Below, one piece after another: positions 8,592 to 16,336 of a DNA stretch of 64,000 bases. The stretch is taken from NCBI RefSeq assembly GCF_009765685.1, contig NZ_LMUY01000074.1, positions 49,615 through 113,614 on the forward strand, read 5' to 3'. This DNA comes from Acidisphaera sp. L21. Lineage in GTDB: Bacteria > Pseudomonadota > Alphaproteobacteria > Acetobacterales > Acetobacteraceae. The stretch's first letter is position 1. The number at the start of each line of letters is the position of its first letter. The notes below the pieces were generated by a model. That model did not search any database. It was not told the origin of the DNA and was given only the letters and a program-made list of their open reading frames with translations. Both the position numbers and the translations under genes were made by a program.

Positions 8592-9473
8592 ATGTTAGCC
8601 CAACAACTCGTCAACGGCGTCCTGCTTGGGGCGACCTACGCCTTGTTCGCCCTCGGCTTTACGCTGATGTTCGGCGTGCTGAAGGTCATCAATCTCACCT
8701 ACGGCTTCTACTTCTCGGCCGGTGCCCTCGTGGCGTTGTGGCTGGTGCGTACGCTCGGTTTCGGCATTTGGACCGCCCTACCCGTCGCAGCCATGGCCGC
8801 CGGGCTGATCGCGGTGGTGGTGGATTGGCTACTGCTGACCCGGCTGCGCAGTGCCAAAGCGCCGGAACTTGCATCCCTCATGGTAACGTTGGGCGCGGTG
8901 CTGGCGCTGTATTCGGCGCTGACCGCCTGGCTCGGCTCCGACATCCGCCGTCTGCCGCCGGACGTGATCAGTGGCGAGGCCCTGCAGATCGGCTCCGTCC
9001 GGGTGACGCTTGCACAGTTGCTCATCCTGGGCGCCGTCGCCATCCTGATTGCGGCGCTGATCTGGCTGCTGCGCGGCACGAAGCTCGGCCTGGCGATCCG
9101 CGCTATGGCCGACCGGCCGGATGCTGCCGAGCTCATGGGCATCAACACCCTGCGTGCCGCCGCCATCGTCTCGTTCATATCCGGGTGCCTCGCCGGCGCT
9201 GGCGGCGTGCTAATCGGCCTGCAGCGCAACGCCATCCAGCCATATATGGGTGAGGAGATGATGCTTCGCGGCTTCGTCGTTATCATCGTTGGCGGCCTAG
9301 GCGACATTCGTGGCGCGGTGATTGCCGGCATGCTGCTGGGCCTGCTGGAGGTAATGACCGCCGGCTACGTCAGCTCGAACCTAAAGGAGGCAGTGGCTTT
9401 CCTGGTGCTGGTCGTCGTGTTGTGGACCCGGCCTTCCGGTCTGTTCGGCCGCGCCATGACCCGGCGTGCATAG
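8592..9473 (+). CDS. livH: Branched-chain amino acid type ABC importer permease LivH
   Basis: A 293-residue membrane permease with the LivH signatures LLGATYALFALGFTLMFGVL, INLTYGFYFSAGALVA and IIVGGLGDIRGAVIAGMLLG. It forms the membrane pore with LivM encoded 6 bases downstream. The usual NFAHGE-type motif is altered to NLTYGF here. Second gene of the plus-strand liv operon. Confidence 0.92.
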   Translation: MLAQQLVNGVLLGATYALFALGFTLMFGVLKVINLTYGFYFSAGALVALWLVRTLGFGIWTALPVAAMAAGLIAVVVDWLLLTRLRSAKAPELASLMVTLGAVLALYSALTAWLGSDIRRLPPDVISGEALQIGSVRVTLAQLLILGAVAILIAALIWLLRGTKLGLAIRAMADRPDAAELMGINTLRAAAIVSFISGCLAGAGGVLIGLQRNAIQPYMGEEMMLRGFVVIIVGGLGDIRGAVIAGMLLGLLEVMTAGYVSSNLKEAVAFLVLVVVLWTRPSGLFGRAMTRRA

Positions 9474-9479
9474 GCAATC

Positions 9480-10328
9480 ATGACCATCCCTCCCTGGCTG
9501 GACGATTTCCTGTGGACGTATGGCAACCTGGTACACGCATTGGGCGTCAACGGGCTGCTGGCGCTGTCCATGTATGTGGTGCTCGCTGTCGGCCAGCTTT
9601 CCCTGGGCCAGGCGGCATTCATGGGGCTAGGCGCCTATTCCTCCGTGCTGATGACGCAGCAGCTCGGCCTGCCGTTCTGGGCGGTGCTGCCGCTATCGGT
9701 GCTGGCGCCGGTGGTGTTCGCCCTGGTGATCGGCCTGCCGACGCTGCGGCTATCGGGCGTATACCTCGCCATTGCCACCATCGGGTTGGGCGAGGTGCTG
9801 CGTGCCGTTTACCTCAACGTCGATTTGTTCGGCGGCGCGCTGGGGCTGTCCGGCATCCCGGAGCGCGCCGACAACACCATGATCTACGGCCTGCTGCTCG
9901 CGGCCATCCTGGCGCTGTGGCTGGTCGGCCGCAGCGGCATCGGGCGCGCGATGGAGGCGATGCGGGAGGATGAAACCGCGGCCGCCGTCATGGGCGTGAA
10001 CCTGCTGCGCTATAAAATGGGCGCGCTCGTTGCCTCCGCCGCATTGGCCGGGCTCGCAGGGTGCCTGAACGCCCACGTCTCCTCTTTCATCGGCCCGGGC
10101 GAATATGGGTTCGAGCCCGCGGTCACCATTCTGTCCTACGCCCTATTGGGCGGCATCGGGACGCCGATCGCCTCCGTGGTGGGTGCGTTCATTCTGACCC
10201 TGCTGCCCGAGTTGCTGCGGGAGCTGTCGGACCTACGGCTGGTGCTGAACGGCGTCATCATCGTGGTGGCCGTGCTGTTCCTGCCCGGCGGCGTACTCCC
10301 CTTCCGCTTGCGGCGGCGCGCGGCGTGA
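9480..10328 (+). CDS. livM: Branched-chain amino acid type ABC importer permease LivM
   Basis: A 282-residue membrane permease of the LivM family. It has VGQLSLGQAAFMGLGAYSS, LRLSGVYLAIATIGLGEVLR and a cytoplasmic loop near EDETAAAVMGVNLLRYK that would contact the ATPases. Unlike the first cluster, LivM and LivG are separate here. The stop overlaps the livG start by GTGA. Confidence 0.92.
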   Translation: MTIPPWLDDFLWTYGNLVHALGVNGLLALSMYVVLAVGQLSLGQAAFMGLGAYSSVLMTQQLGLPFWAVLPLSVLAPVVFALVIGLPTLRLSGVYLAIATIGLGEVLRAVYLNVDLFGGALGLSGIPERADNTMIYGLLLAAILALWLVGRSGIGRAMEAMREDETAAAVMGVNLLRYKMGALVASAALAGLAGCLNAHVSSFIGPGEYGFEPAVTILSYALLGGIGTPIASVVGAFILTLLPELLRELSDLRLVLNGVIIVVAVLFLPGGVLPFRLRRRAA

Positions 10329-11134
10329 CCAACCTGCTGGAGGTGTCGGGCCTGACCCGGAAATTTGCCGGCCTGGTCGCGGTGGACAATCTGGACATGC
10401 AGGTAGCAGCCGGCGGCATCCACGCCGTCATCGGGCCGAATGGCGCCGGCAAGACCACGCTGTTCAACCTCATCTCCGGACTGCTGCCGCCAACGTCCGG
10501 CCGTATCATCCTGGCCGGCCAGGATGTCACAAGGCTGCCCGCACATCGCCGTGCTGCCTTGGGCGTGGCGCGGACATTCCAGAATATACGGATCTTCGGC
10601 GCCATGACCGTGCTGGAGAACGTCCTTACCGGCCTGCACACGACCGCCCGCGCCACCCTGCCGGAGGTGATCTTCCGCCTGCCGCGTTTCCGCCGCCAGG
10701 AACGCGACGCGGTGGCGCAGGCGATGGCCGCGCTGGACCTGGTGGGGCTGCGCGACCAGGCGAACAGCCGGGCCGCCTCCCTCTCCTACGGCGACGCCCG
10801 CCGGCTGGAGATCGCCCGCGCCATGGCCGCGCGCCCCCGCTTGCTGCTACTGGACGAGCCGGCTGCCGGGCTGAACCCCGCCGAGACCACGCGCCTGGCC
10901 GACTTGGTGCGCACCATCCGCAGCGCCGGCACCACGGTGCTGCTGGTGGAGCACGACATGGGCTTCGTGATGGATATTTCGGAGGACGTCACCGTGCTCA
11001 GCTTCGGCCGTCGCATCTTCGGTGGGCCACCTTTGGCCGTCCGGCAGGATCCGGCAGTCATCGAGGCCTATCTGGGCCACAAGGTCGCCGCCAAACTTGC
11101 GGCCGGCGCCACCACCGGGGTGCGCGGCGCGTGA
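10325..11134 (+). CDS. livG: ABC importer ATPase LivG
   Basis: A 269-residue ATPase. I place the start at the GTG at 10325, overlapping the livM stop; the longer frame upstream only reads livM in another phase. Seen: Walker A GPNGAGKTTLF, the LivG motif ARTFQNIRIF, signature ASLSYGDARRLEIARAMA, Walker B LLLLDEPAAGLNP and the switch His in LLVEHDMGFVM. It hydrolyses ATP to drive import together with LivF. Confidence 0.94.
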   Translation: MTNLLEVSGLTRKFAGLVAVDNLDMQVAAGGIHAVIGPNGAGKTTLFNLISGLLPPTSGRIILAGQDVTRLPAHRRAALGVARTFQNIRIFGAMTVLENVLTGLHTTARATLPEVIFRLPRFRRQERDAVAQAMAALDLVGLRDQANSRAASLSYGDARRLEIARAMAARPRLLLLDEPAAGLNPAETTRLADLVRTIRSAGTTVLLVEHDMGFVMDISEDVTVLSFGRRIFGGPPLAVRQDPAVIEAYLGHKVAAKLAAGATTGVRGA

Positions 11135-11844
11135 GCGGACTGAGGATCGAAGGGCTGGTCGTCGCCTACGGTCGCACCGTGGCGGTCAAGGGCATCGACC
11201 TGGTGGTCGAACCCGGACAGGTGGTGACGTTGATCGGCGCAAACGGCGCGGGCAAAACAACGGTCATGCGCGCCGTTTCCGGCCTGATCCGCGCGAAATC
11301 CGGCCGGGTGATCTTCGATGGCGTGGATATCGCCGGCCGCCGGGCACACGCCATTGCTGCCCTCGGGCTGCGCCAGGTGCCGGAGGGGCGGCAGGTCTTC
11401 GCCGACCTCACCGTGGCGGATAACCTCGCCCTCGGCGCCTACACCCTGTCCGATCGCGCCGAACTGGCCCGGCGGCGCGATGCGGTGCTCACCCGGTTCC
11501 CCCGCCTGCGGGAGCGACTGACGCAGTTGGCCGGCTCGATGTCCGGCGGGGAGCAGCAGATGCTCGCCTTCGGCCGCGCACTGATGGGCGCTCCACGGCT
11601 GTTGCTGATGGACGAGCCCTCCATGGGCCTTGCGCCGCTATTCGTGGAAGAGATCTTCAACGCCATCGCGGATCTACGCCGGGAAGGTATCACGATCTTA
11701 CTGGTCGAACAGAACGCCTCGGCGGCGTTGGACGTGGCGGATTACGCCTATGTGCTGGAGACGGGACACATTGTTCTACAGGGCGAGGCTTCGGTCCTAG
11801 CGAACGATCCGGCGGTGACCGCAGCCTATCTCGGTGGGCACTGA
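11131..11844 (+). CDS. livF: ABC importer ATPase LivF
   Basis: A 237-residue ATPase starting with GTG at 11131, overlapping the livG stop by 4 bases. Walker A GANGAGKTTVM, the LivF motif LRQVPEGRQVF, signature SMSGGEQQMLAFGRALM, Walker B LLMDEPSMGLAP and LLVEQNASAAL are present. It is the last gene of the operon and the partner of LivG. Confidence 0.94.
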   Translation: MSGLRIEGLVVAYGRTVAVKGIDLVVEPGQVVTLIGANGAGKTTVMRAVSGLIRAKSGRVIFDGVDIAGRRAHAIAALGLRQVPEGRQVFADLTVADNLALGAYTLSDRAELARRRDAVLTRFPRLRERLTQLAGSMSGGEQQMLAFGRALMGAPRLLLMDEPSMGLAPLFVEEIFNAIADLRREGITILLVEQNASAALDVADYAYVLETGHIVLQGEASVLANDPAVTAAYLGGH

Positions 11845-11861
11845 GCGCGGGAATGTGATCG

Positions 11862-11883
11862 TGCGGCAAGTCCCCTTGCCGCA
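11862..11883 (+). terminator. Hairpin after livF
   Basis: TGCGGCAAG and CTTGCCGCA form a perfect 9-base-pair stem with a TCCC loop, 18 bases after the livF stop. There is no T-run, so it may be a weak terminator or a 3' stabiliser of the liv message. Confidence 0.5.
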
Positions 11884-11967
11884 AAGATGCCATGGTCGAC
11901 GCGTATATATGGTCACACGGTAAGTGAACGCGTCGTTTACACCGGATGTTTTTTGAGGAGCCCATCA

Positions 11968-12264
11968 ATGAGCCCGAAACTCGGTTTGCTTGTTGCTGTT
12001 CCGGTGGCGATCGGCCTGCTTGCGGCCTCTACGCCGGCTAATGCGTATTGGAATCGCGGTGGATATCGCGGCGGCGGATACTACCGCGGTGGTGGCGTCG
12101 GCCCTGGCATTGCAGGCGCGATCGTTGGTCTGGGTGTCGGCGCGGCGATCGCGGGTGCCTATGCGCCCCGCTACTACGCGCCCCCAGTCTATTACGCCCC
12201 GCCGCCACCGGTCTACTACGCGCCGCCCCCGGCCTATTACGCTTACCCGGGCTACTACCGTTAA
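11968..12264 (+). CDS. Small secreted Gly/Tyr/Pro-rich protein
   Basis: A 98-residue protein. I chose the ATG at 11968 since GAGGAG lies 9 bases upstream and a signal peptide follows (MSPKLGLLVAVPVAIGLL, cleaved near ANA). The mature part has RGG/YRGGG-type repeats, a hydrophobic glycine-rich stretch (GIAGAIVGLGVGAAIAGAY) that could insert in a membrane, and a tail with repeated YYAPP units. Proteins of this kind are common in alphaproteobacteria and have no assigned role. It is monocistronic, with a strong terminator behind it. Confidence 0.75.
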   Translation: MSPKLGLLVAVPVAIGLLAASTPANAYWNRGGYRGGGYYRGGGVGPGIAGAIVGLGVGAAIAGAYAPRYYAPPVYYAPPPPVYYAPPPAYYAYPGYYR

Positions 12265-12274
12265 ATTTGCAACC

Positions 12275-12306
12275 CAACGCCCTCTCCCATCCAGGAGAGG
12301 GCGTTG
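12275..12306 (+). terminator. Bidirectional hairpin terminator
   Basis: CAACGCCCTCTC and GAGAGGGCGTTG form a perfect 12-base-pair stem with an 8-base loop, 11 bases after the stop of the small secreted protein and 11 bases from the stop of the convergent FAH gene. A short T-containing tract (TCGTTTCT) follows on the plus strand. Confidence 0.8.
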
Positions 12307-12316
12307 TCGTTTCTGC

Positions 12317-13000
12317 CTAGATGATCGTCGTTTTAACGATACCGACGCCGTCCAATGACCCTTCCAACACGTCGCCCTTGACGCAGGCCGCGACGCCCTC
12401 CGGCGTTCCGGTGAAGATGAGGTCGCCGGGCTGCAGTTCCACAAGCTTCGACAGGTAGGAAATGACTTCCGGCACGCTCCAGATCAGCATGTTGAGGTCG
12501 GAGGTCTGACGAATCTTGCCATTCACCTTCAGCTCGATATGACCCTTGCCGGGGTCGATATCGAAAGCCGGCACCAGATCGCTGATCGGGGCGGATTTAT
12601 CGAATCCCTTCGCCATGTCCCAAGGACGGCCGAGCTTCTTGGCCTCGGCCTGCATGTCGCGCCGGGTCATGTCCAGGCCGCAGCCATAGCCCCAGACGTG
12701 GCTCATCGCCTCTGACTCGGCGATGTGCGAGCCTCCTTTGCCGATCGCGACGACTTGCTCCATCTCGTGGTGCAGGTCGGATGTCATGGTCGGATAAGGC
12801 ATGTCGGCGCCGCCGGTGATCAGCGCATCGGCGGGTTTGGTGAAGAAGAATGGCGCTTCACGGTCCGGGTCGTGCCCCATCTCGCGCGCATGAGCGGCGT
12901 AGTTGCGGCCGACGCAGAAGATCCGGCGAACCGGGAACGTGCCGCCGCCGACGACGGGCACGGTGACGGGGGGAACGGGCGGGATAACGCTTTCGGCCAT
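12317..13000 (-). CDS. Fumarylacetoacetate hydrolase family protein, fumarylpyruvate hydrolase-like
   Basis: A 227-residue FAH-fold enzyme with [41 protein letters not shown] (metal-binding Glu), [30 protein letters not shown] and [10 protein letters not shown]. This pattern fits the short acylpyruvase/fumarylpyruvate hydrolase group, which cleaves carbon-carbon bonds of diketo acids in gentisate-like pathways. The ATG at 13000 has AAGGA 8 bases upstream; an ATG at 13009 overlaps that site. No other aromatic-pathway genes lie nearby, so the substrate is uncertain. Confidence 0.85.
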   Translation of the reverse strand: MAESVIPPVPPVTVPVVGGGTFPVRRIFCVGRNYAAHAREMGHDPDREAPFFFTKPADALITGGADMPYPTMTSDLHHEMEQVVAIGKGGSHIAESEAMSHVWGYGCGLDMTRRDMQAEAKKLGRPWDMAKGFDKSAPISDLVPAFDIDPGKGHIELKVNGKIRQTSDLNMLIWSVPEVISYLSKLVELQPGDLIFTGTPEGVAACVKGDVLEGSLDGVGIVKTTII

Positions 13001-13094
13001 TTCGAACATCCTTCGGATCGACGACCCGCAACCTATCCCCGGCGCGGGGCCACGGCCACCCTTAGCCGGATGCCAGCCTCAACGGGCGCCGGCC

Positions 13095-13862
13095 CTAGTC
13101 GGCCACCGCGCCCAGCGCGCCAACGCGGGCGCGCACCGCATCACCAAACGAGGCAAGGATGGCGCGGGACACGGCGTCCGTCATCCAGTCGTATTCCGGG
13201 TGCCACTGCACCCCCACGGCGAAGCCCCGGGCAGTGGCGACCCGAACCGCCTCGACCGTGCCATCCGGGGCCGTGCCCTCCACCACCAGACCGGGCGCCA
13301 ATCGGTCCATTCCCTGGTTGTGCAGCGAGTTGATGCCAATCGTCGTGGCGCCGGCTACGCGATGCAGCCAACTGCCGGGGACGACGCTGACAGAATGTGC
13401 CTTGCCGGTGCGCACCTTGCCGTTCGGCTGCATCGGCGTCGAATGATCCATGCGGCCGGGTAGATCCTGCAGCCGCTGATGCAGGGAGCCGCCCAGCGCC
13501 ACGTTGAGTTCCTGCATGCCGCGACAGATCGCCAACACCGGCGTGCCGTTGCGAATGGCCGCGCGGATCAGCGGCAAGGTCATGCTGTCCCGTGCCGGAT
13601 CTTCAGGCGTCCCCTCCGCATGGGGCGGACCGTCGTACAGACTCGGCTGGACGTTGGACCGGCTGCCCGTGAGGATGATGCCATCCAGTCGCGATAGGAT
13701 CGTGTCGATGTCGCAGGCGTCGCCATTGGCGGGGATCAGCACCGGAACGGCGTTCACCACCTCATGGGTCGCGCGAATGTAGGTGTCGGATGCGGCATGA
13801 TTCACCATGCCGAACGTGCCGAACAATTTGGTGCAGCAGGAAATCCCGACCAGCGGCTTCAT
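13095..13862 (-). CDS. Gamma-glutamyl-gamma-aminobutyrate hydrolase-like (class I GATase, peptidase C26)
   Basis: A 255-residue cytoplasmic hydrolase of the PuuD type. The nucleophile is the Cys in VLAICRGMQELNVALGG, and the catalytic His/Glu pair is in GVQWHPEYDWM. GIILTGSRSNVQPSLY near residue 60-76 is also typical. Family members cleave gamma-glutamyl amides such as gamma-glutamyl-GABA in putrescine breakdown. No puuABC genes are nearby, so only the chemistry is supported. It lies between lolA (49 bases upstream) and the FAH gene (about 95 bases downstream). Confidence 0.86.
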   Translation of the reverse strand: MKPLVGISCCTKLFGTFGMVNHAASDTYIRATHEVVNAVPVLIPANGDACDIDTILSRLDGIILTGSRSNVQPSLYDGPPHAEGTPEDPARDSMTLPLIRAAIRNGTPVLAICRGMQELNVALGGSLHQRLQDLPGRMDHSTPMQPNGKVRTGKAHSVSVVPGSWLHRVAGATTIGINSLHNQGMDRLAPGLVVEGTAPDGTVEAVRVATARGFAVGVQWHPEYDWMTDAVSRAILASFGDAVRARVGALGAVAD

Positions 13863-13910
13863 GCTGCGATAATGGTCAGTCTGTGCGACGTTTTGAAGTC
13901 AATTCCGCGC

Positions 13911-14528
13911 CTATTGGCTGTTGTTCTGGAAAAACTTCGGATCGATGAAGGTGAACAGTTTCTGGTCGAACGTGCCGCCTAGCTGGACGTCGAACAGGGT
14001 GATCCGCGTCTCCTGCCGCTGCGCATCCACCACGGTCCAGGATCGCAGCGTCATCGGCTTATCAGCGAAAATCAGCGTCAGCGAGCCTTCCGATGGCGAT
14101 GCGGTGCGCAAAAGCGTCACCTGGACTTGGCCTGGGAAGCGGGTGACCTTGGTCACCGTCACGTCGCCGGACAGGCGCAGATTGTCCTGTAACAGCAATC
14201 CCAGCGGGGTGCGCCCAAGTGGAATGTTGCTGGTCTGCTGCAATTGCGAGTCGTTGAACACCAGCAGGCCGTGCCCGGCGACCAAGAGGAACGGCGCCGG
14301 CGCATCGTATTGGAACCGCATACGGCCGGGCCGGTCCAGCCAGGCAGTTCCGCCGCTGATGCTGCCATTTGGCGCGATCTGCTGGAATCGTGCCTTCAGC
14401 GTATGGATGGCGTTCAGCGCGACCTCGGCCTGGGCGATATCCGCCTGATCTTGCGGGCTGAGCGCCTGGGCGTGCGCAAACGCGGGCAGCAGGAGCAACG
14501 GGGAAGCCAGGAACGAGCGACGATTCAT
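13911..14528 (-). CDS. lolA: LolA-like outer-membrane lipoprotein carrier
   Basis: A 205-residue periplasmic chaperone that carries lipoproteins from LolCDE to the outer membrane. The ATG at 14528 opens a signal peptide (MNRRSFLASPLLLLPAFAHA). Mature features are LNAIHTLKARFQQIAPNGS, GTAWLDRPGRMRFQYDAP, LQQTSNIPLGRTPLGLLL and a closing FDVQLGGTFDQKLFTF, all matching LolA. The longer frame upstream crosses the modC remnant in the wrong phase. The start overlaps the end of the modC-like fragment by ATGA. Confidence 0.9.
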   Translation of the reverse strand: MNRRSFLASPLLLLPAFAHAQALSPQDQADIAQAEVALNAIHTLKARFQQIAPNGSISGGTAWLDRPGRMRFQYDAPAPFLLVAGHGLLVFNDSQLQQTSNIPLGRTPLGLLLQDNLRLSGDVTVTKVTRFPGQVQVTLLRTASPSEGSLTLIFADKPMTLRSWTVVDAQRQETRITLFDVQLGGTFDQKLFTFIDPKFFQNNSQ

Positions 14529-14686
14529 GCCGCCGATATGCCCCCGCCAGCGCCCGGGTGAAACCCCTGCCCCGCGTTCGGCACCAGGTCGATGGCCACC
14601 GTCTTCACCAGCGCCAGAACCGGCGCCTCTGGGACGAGCGCCAGCCGCTGGATCGCATCCGGCAACCTGATGTTCCATCGGCACAT
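14525..14686 (-). pseudogene. Remnant of modC (C-terminal MOP/TOBE end of the molybdate importer ATPase)
   Basis: In one frame the conceptual product contains IQRLALVPEAPVLALVKTVA followed by ID. This resembles the very end of ModC, where the molybdate-binding TOBE domain closes with a motif like L-x-L-x-P-G-x-x-V-x-A-L-V-K-x-V-A-x-D. Only about 50 codons remain, with no ATPase domain. The fragment directly precedes lolA. Identification is by motif memory, not alignment. Confidence 0.6.
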
Positions 14687-14703
14687 CACCCCCTTGGATA
14701 TCA

Positions 14704-14883
14704 TCACTGCCCTAGCACTGTTGGTTGGACGGCGGCGTTGACCAGGCCATGCCCATAGAACCGGGTTTGTGGCAGCACACCCGCCACGAGTACCGCCAGT
14801 GGCAGGCTGAAGCCCACGGCATGCACCGCGACATCCAAGGTGAGCCAAATCGCCTGCCTGTCGTCGGGTGAAAGGCTCAGCAC
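14704..14883 (-). pseudogene. Remnant of modB (N-terminal start of the molybdate importer permease)
   Basis: From a GTG at 14883 the frame reads LSLSPDDRQAIWLTLDVAV, then VGFSLPLAVLVAGVLPQTRF, and stops after 59 codons. This resembles the first ~45 residues of ModB (LSPEEWQAIxLSLxVA ... SLPLGxxxAxLLAxxRF). It breaks off where the conserved HLPLVLPPVV segment should follow. Together with the modC tail it looks like a modBC operon collapsed by an internal deletion. It sits 18 bases downstream of ntrX. Confidence 0.6.
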
Positions 14884-14901
14884 CGGGCAGGCAAGCCCAA
14901 C

Positions 14902-16296
14902 TCAGCCGCCCTTGTCGTCCGAATTGACGCCCAATTGCTTCAGCTTGCGATGCAGCGCGCTGCGCTCCATCCCGACGAAGCCGGCGGTGCGGCTGATGTT
15001 GCCGCCGAATCGAACCAGTTGCGCCTGCAGATACTGCGTCTCGAACAAGTCACGCGCCTCCCGCAATGGCAGGGCCATGATGTCGGCGGTGGGGTCGAAA
15101 TTCAGCAGCGCCGGGGCGCCCTGCCCAATTTCCGGCGGCAACATGTCGGCCCGTACGGCGTCGCTGGCGCCGCCAGGGGCCATGATCAACAGCCAGTCCA
15201 TCAGGTTGCGCAACTGCCGCACATTGCCGGGCCAATCGTAAGCCTGCAGCGCCGCCAGCGTGTCCGCCGACAGCTCACGCGGGGACATGCCGGAGTTTTC
15301 CGCCGACCGAGTCATGAAGTGCCGGGCCAACTCGGGAATGTCCTCGCGCCGCTCACGCAGGCTGGGCATGCGCAGAGGGACGACGGCAAGGCGGTAGTAG
15401 AGATCCTCGCGGAACCGGCCGGCCGCGATCTCGGCCTGCAGATCCTTGTTGGTAATGGCGAGCACACGGACATCGACCTTCACCCGCGCATTGCCGCCCA
15501 GCCGCTCGAACGTCTGATCCTGGAGGGCGCGCACGATCTTGCCCTGGGTTTCCAGCGGCATGTCGGACACCTCGTCCAGCAGCAGCGTGCCGCCGTGCGC
15601 ACGTTCCAGAACGCCCGCGCGCCGTGGCGAGGCGCTGGCGTCCGACCCGGCCTCGACTCCGAACAACTCCTCCTCGAACCGTCCCGGAGCGAGCGTCGCG
15701 CAGTTCAGCGCCACGAATGGCCCGTCGGACCGGCGAGAACGCGCGTGGATCATGCGCGCCGCCACTTCCTTGCCCGACCCGGCCGGCCCGTGGATCAGCA
15801 CGCGGGAGCCGGTGGGCGCCACCCGCTCCACCCCGGCGCGCAGGGTCACGATCGCGCTGCTCTCGCCGGTTAGCGCCGTCTCGGCACCGACTCGCAGTCG
15901 CAACTCGGCATTTTCGCGTGCCAGTCGGGACGCTTCCAGCGCCCGACGGGCCTGCAGCAGCAATCGGTCGGACTTGAACGGCTTCTCCAGGAAATCGTAT
16001 GCGCCGTGCTGGATGGCCGTGACTGCCATCTCAATCGTGCCGTGGCCCGAGATCATGACGACCGGAATATGCGGTTCCTCGACATGGAGGGCCTGGAGAA
16101 TCCCCAACCCGTCGAGCTTCGAGTTCATCAACCAAACGTCCAGGATCACCATGGACGGGCGGCGCGCCCGGAACGCGGCTAACGCGCCGTCCGAATCGGC
16201 CGCCATGCGAGTCTCGTAGCCCTCGTCTCGTAGAATCCCCTCTATCAGCATCCGGATGTCGGGTTCGTCGTCGACGATCAGTATCTCATGCGCCAT
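14902..16296 (-). CDS. ntrX: NtrX, AAA+ response regulator of the NtrYX system
   Basis: A 464-residue regulator. Residues 1-120 are a receiver domain with acidic pocket D9/D10 and phosphorylation site D53 in VILDVW. The AAA+ domain has Walker A GPAGSGKE and Walker B GGTLLLDEVSD. The loop that normally reads GAFTGA for sigma-54 contact is replaced by GVEAGSDASASPR; this loss is common in alphaproteobacterial NtrX, which may not activate sigma-54. A Fis-type helix-turn-helix lies near the end (GNISRTAGFVGMERSALHRK). It is the last intact gene of dusB-ntrBC-ntrYX and responds to nitrogen, redox or envelope cues in relatives. Confidence 0.92.
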   Translation of the reverse strand: MAHEILIVDDEPDIRMLIEGILRDEGYETRMAADSDGALAAFRARRPSMVILDVWLMNSKLDGLGILQALHVEEPHIPVVMISGHGTIEMAVTAIQHGAYDFLEKPFKSDRLLLQARRALEASRLARENAELRLRVGAETALTGESSAIVTLRAGVERVAPTGSRVLIHGPAGSGKEVAARMIHARSRRSDGPFVALNCATLAPGRFEEELFGVEAGSDASASPRRAGVLERAHGGTLLLDEVSDMPLETQGKIVRALQDQTFERLGGNARVKVDVRVLAITNKDLQAEIAAGRFREDLYYRLAVVPLRMPSLRERREDIPELARHFMTRSAENSGMSPRELSADTLAALQAYDWPGNVRQLRNLMDWLLIMAPGGASDAVRADMLPPEIGQGAPALLNFDPTADIMALPLREARDLFETQYLQAQLVRFGGNISRTAGFVGMERSALHRKLKQLGVNSDDKGG

Positions 16297-16336
16297 GCAG
16301 GGGTCTTTATACGTTAAGTCGAACGGGCGGAACCGG

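Noticed and set aside
12160-12262. Repeated TATTAC/CCGCC units that look like a direct-repeat array
   Set aside because: They encode the YYAPP tail of a small protein; spacing is irregular and there are no spacers, so it is not CRISPR.
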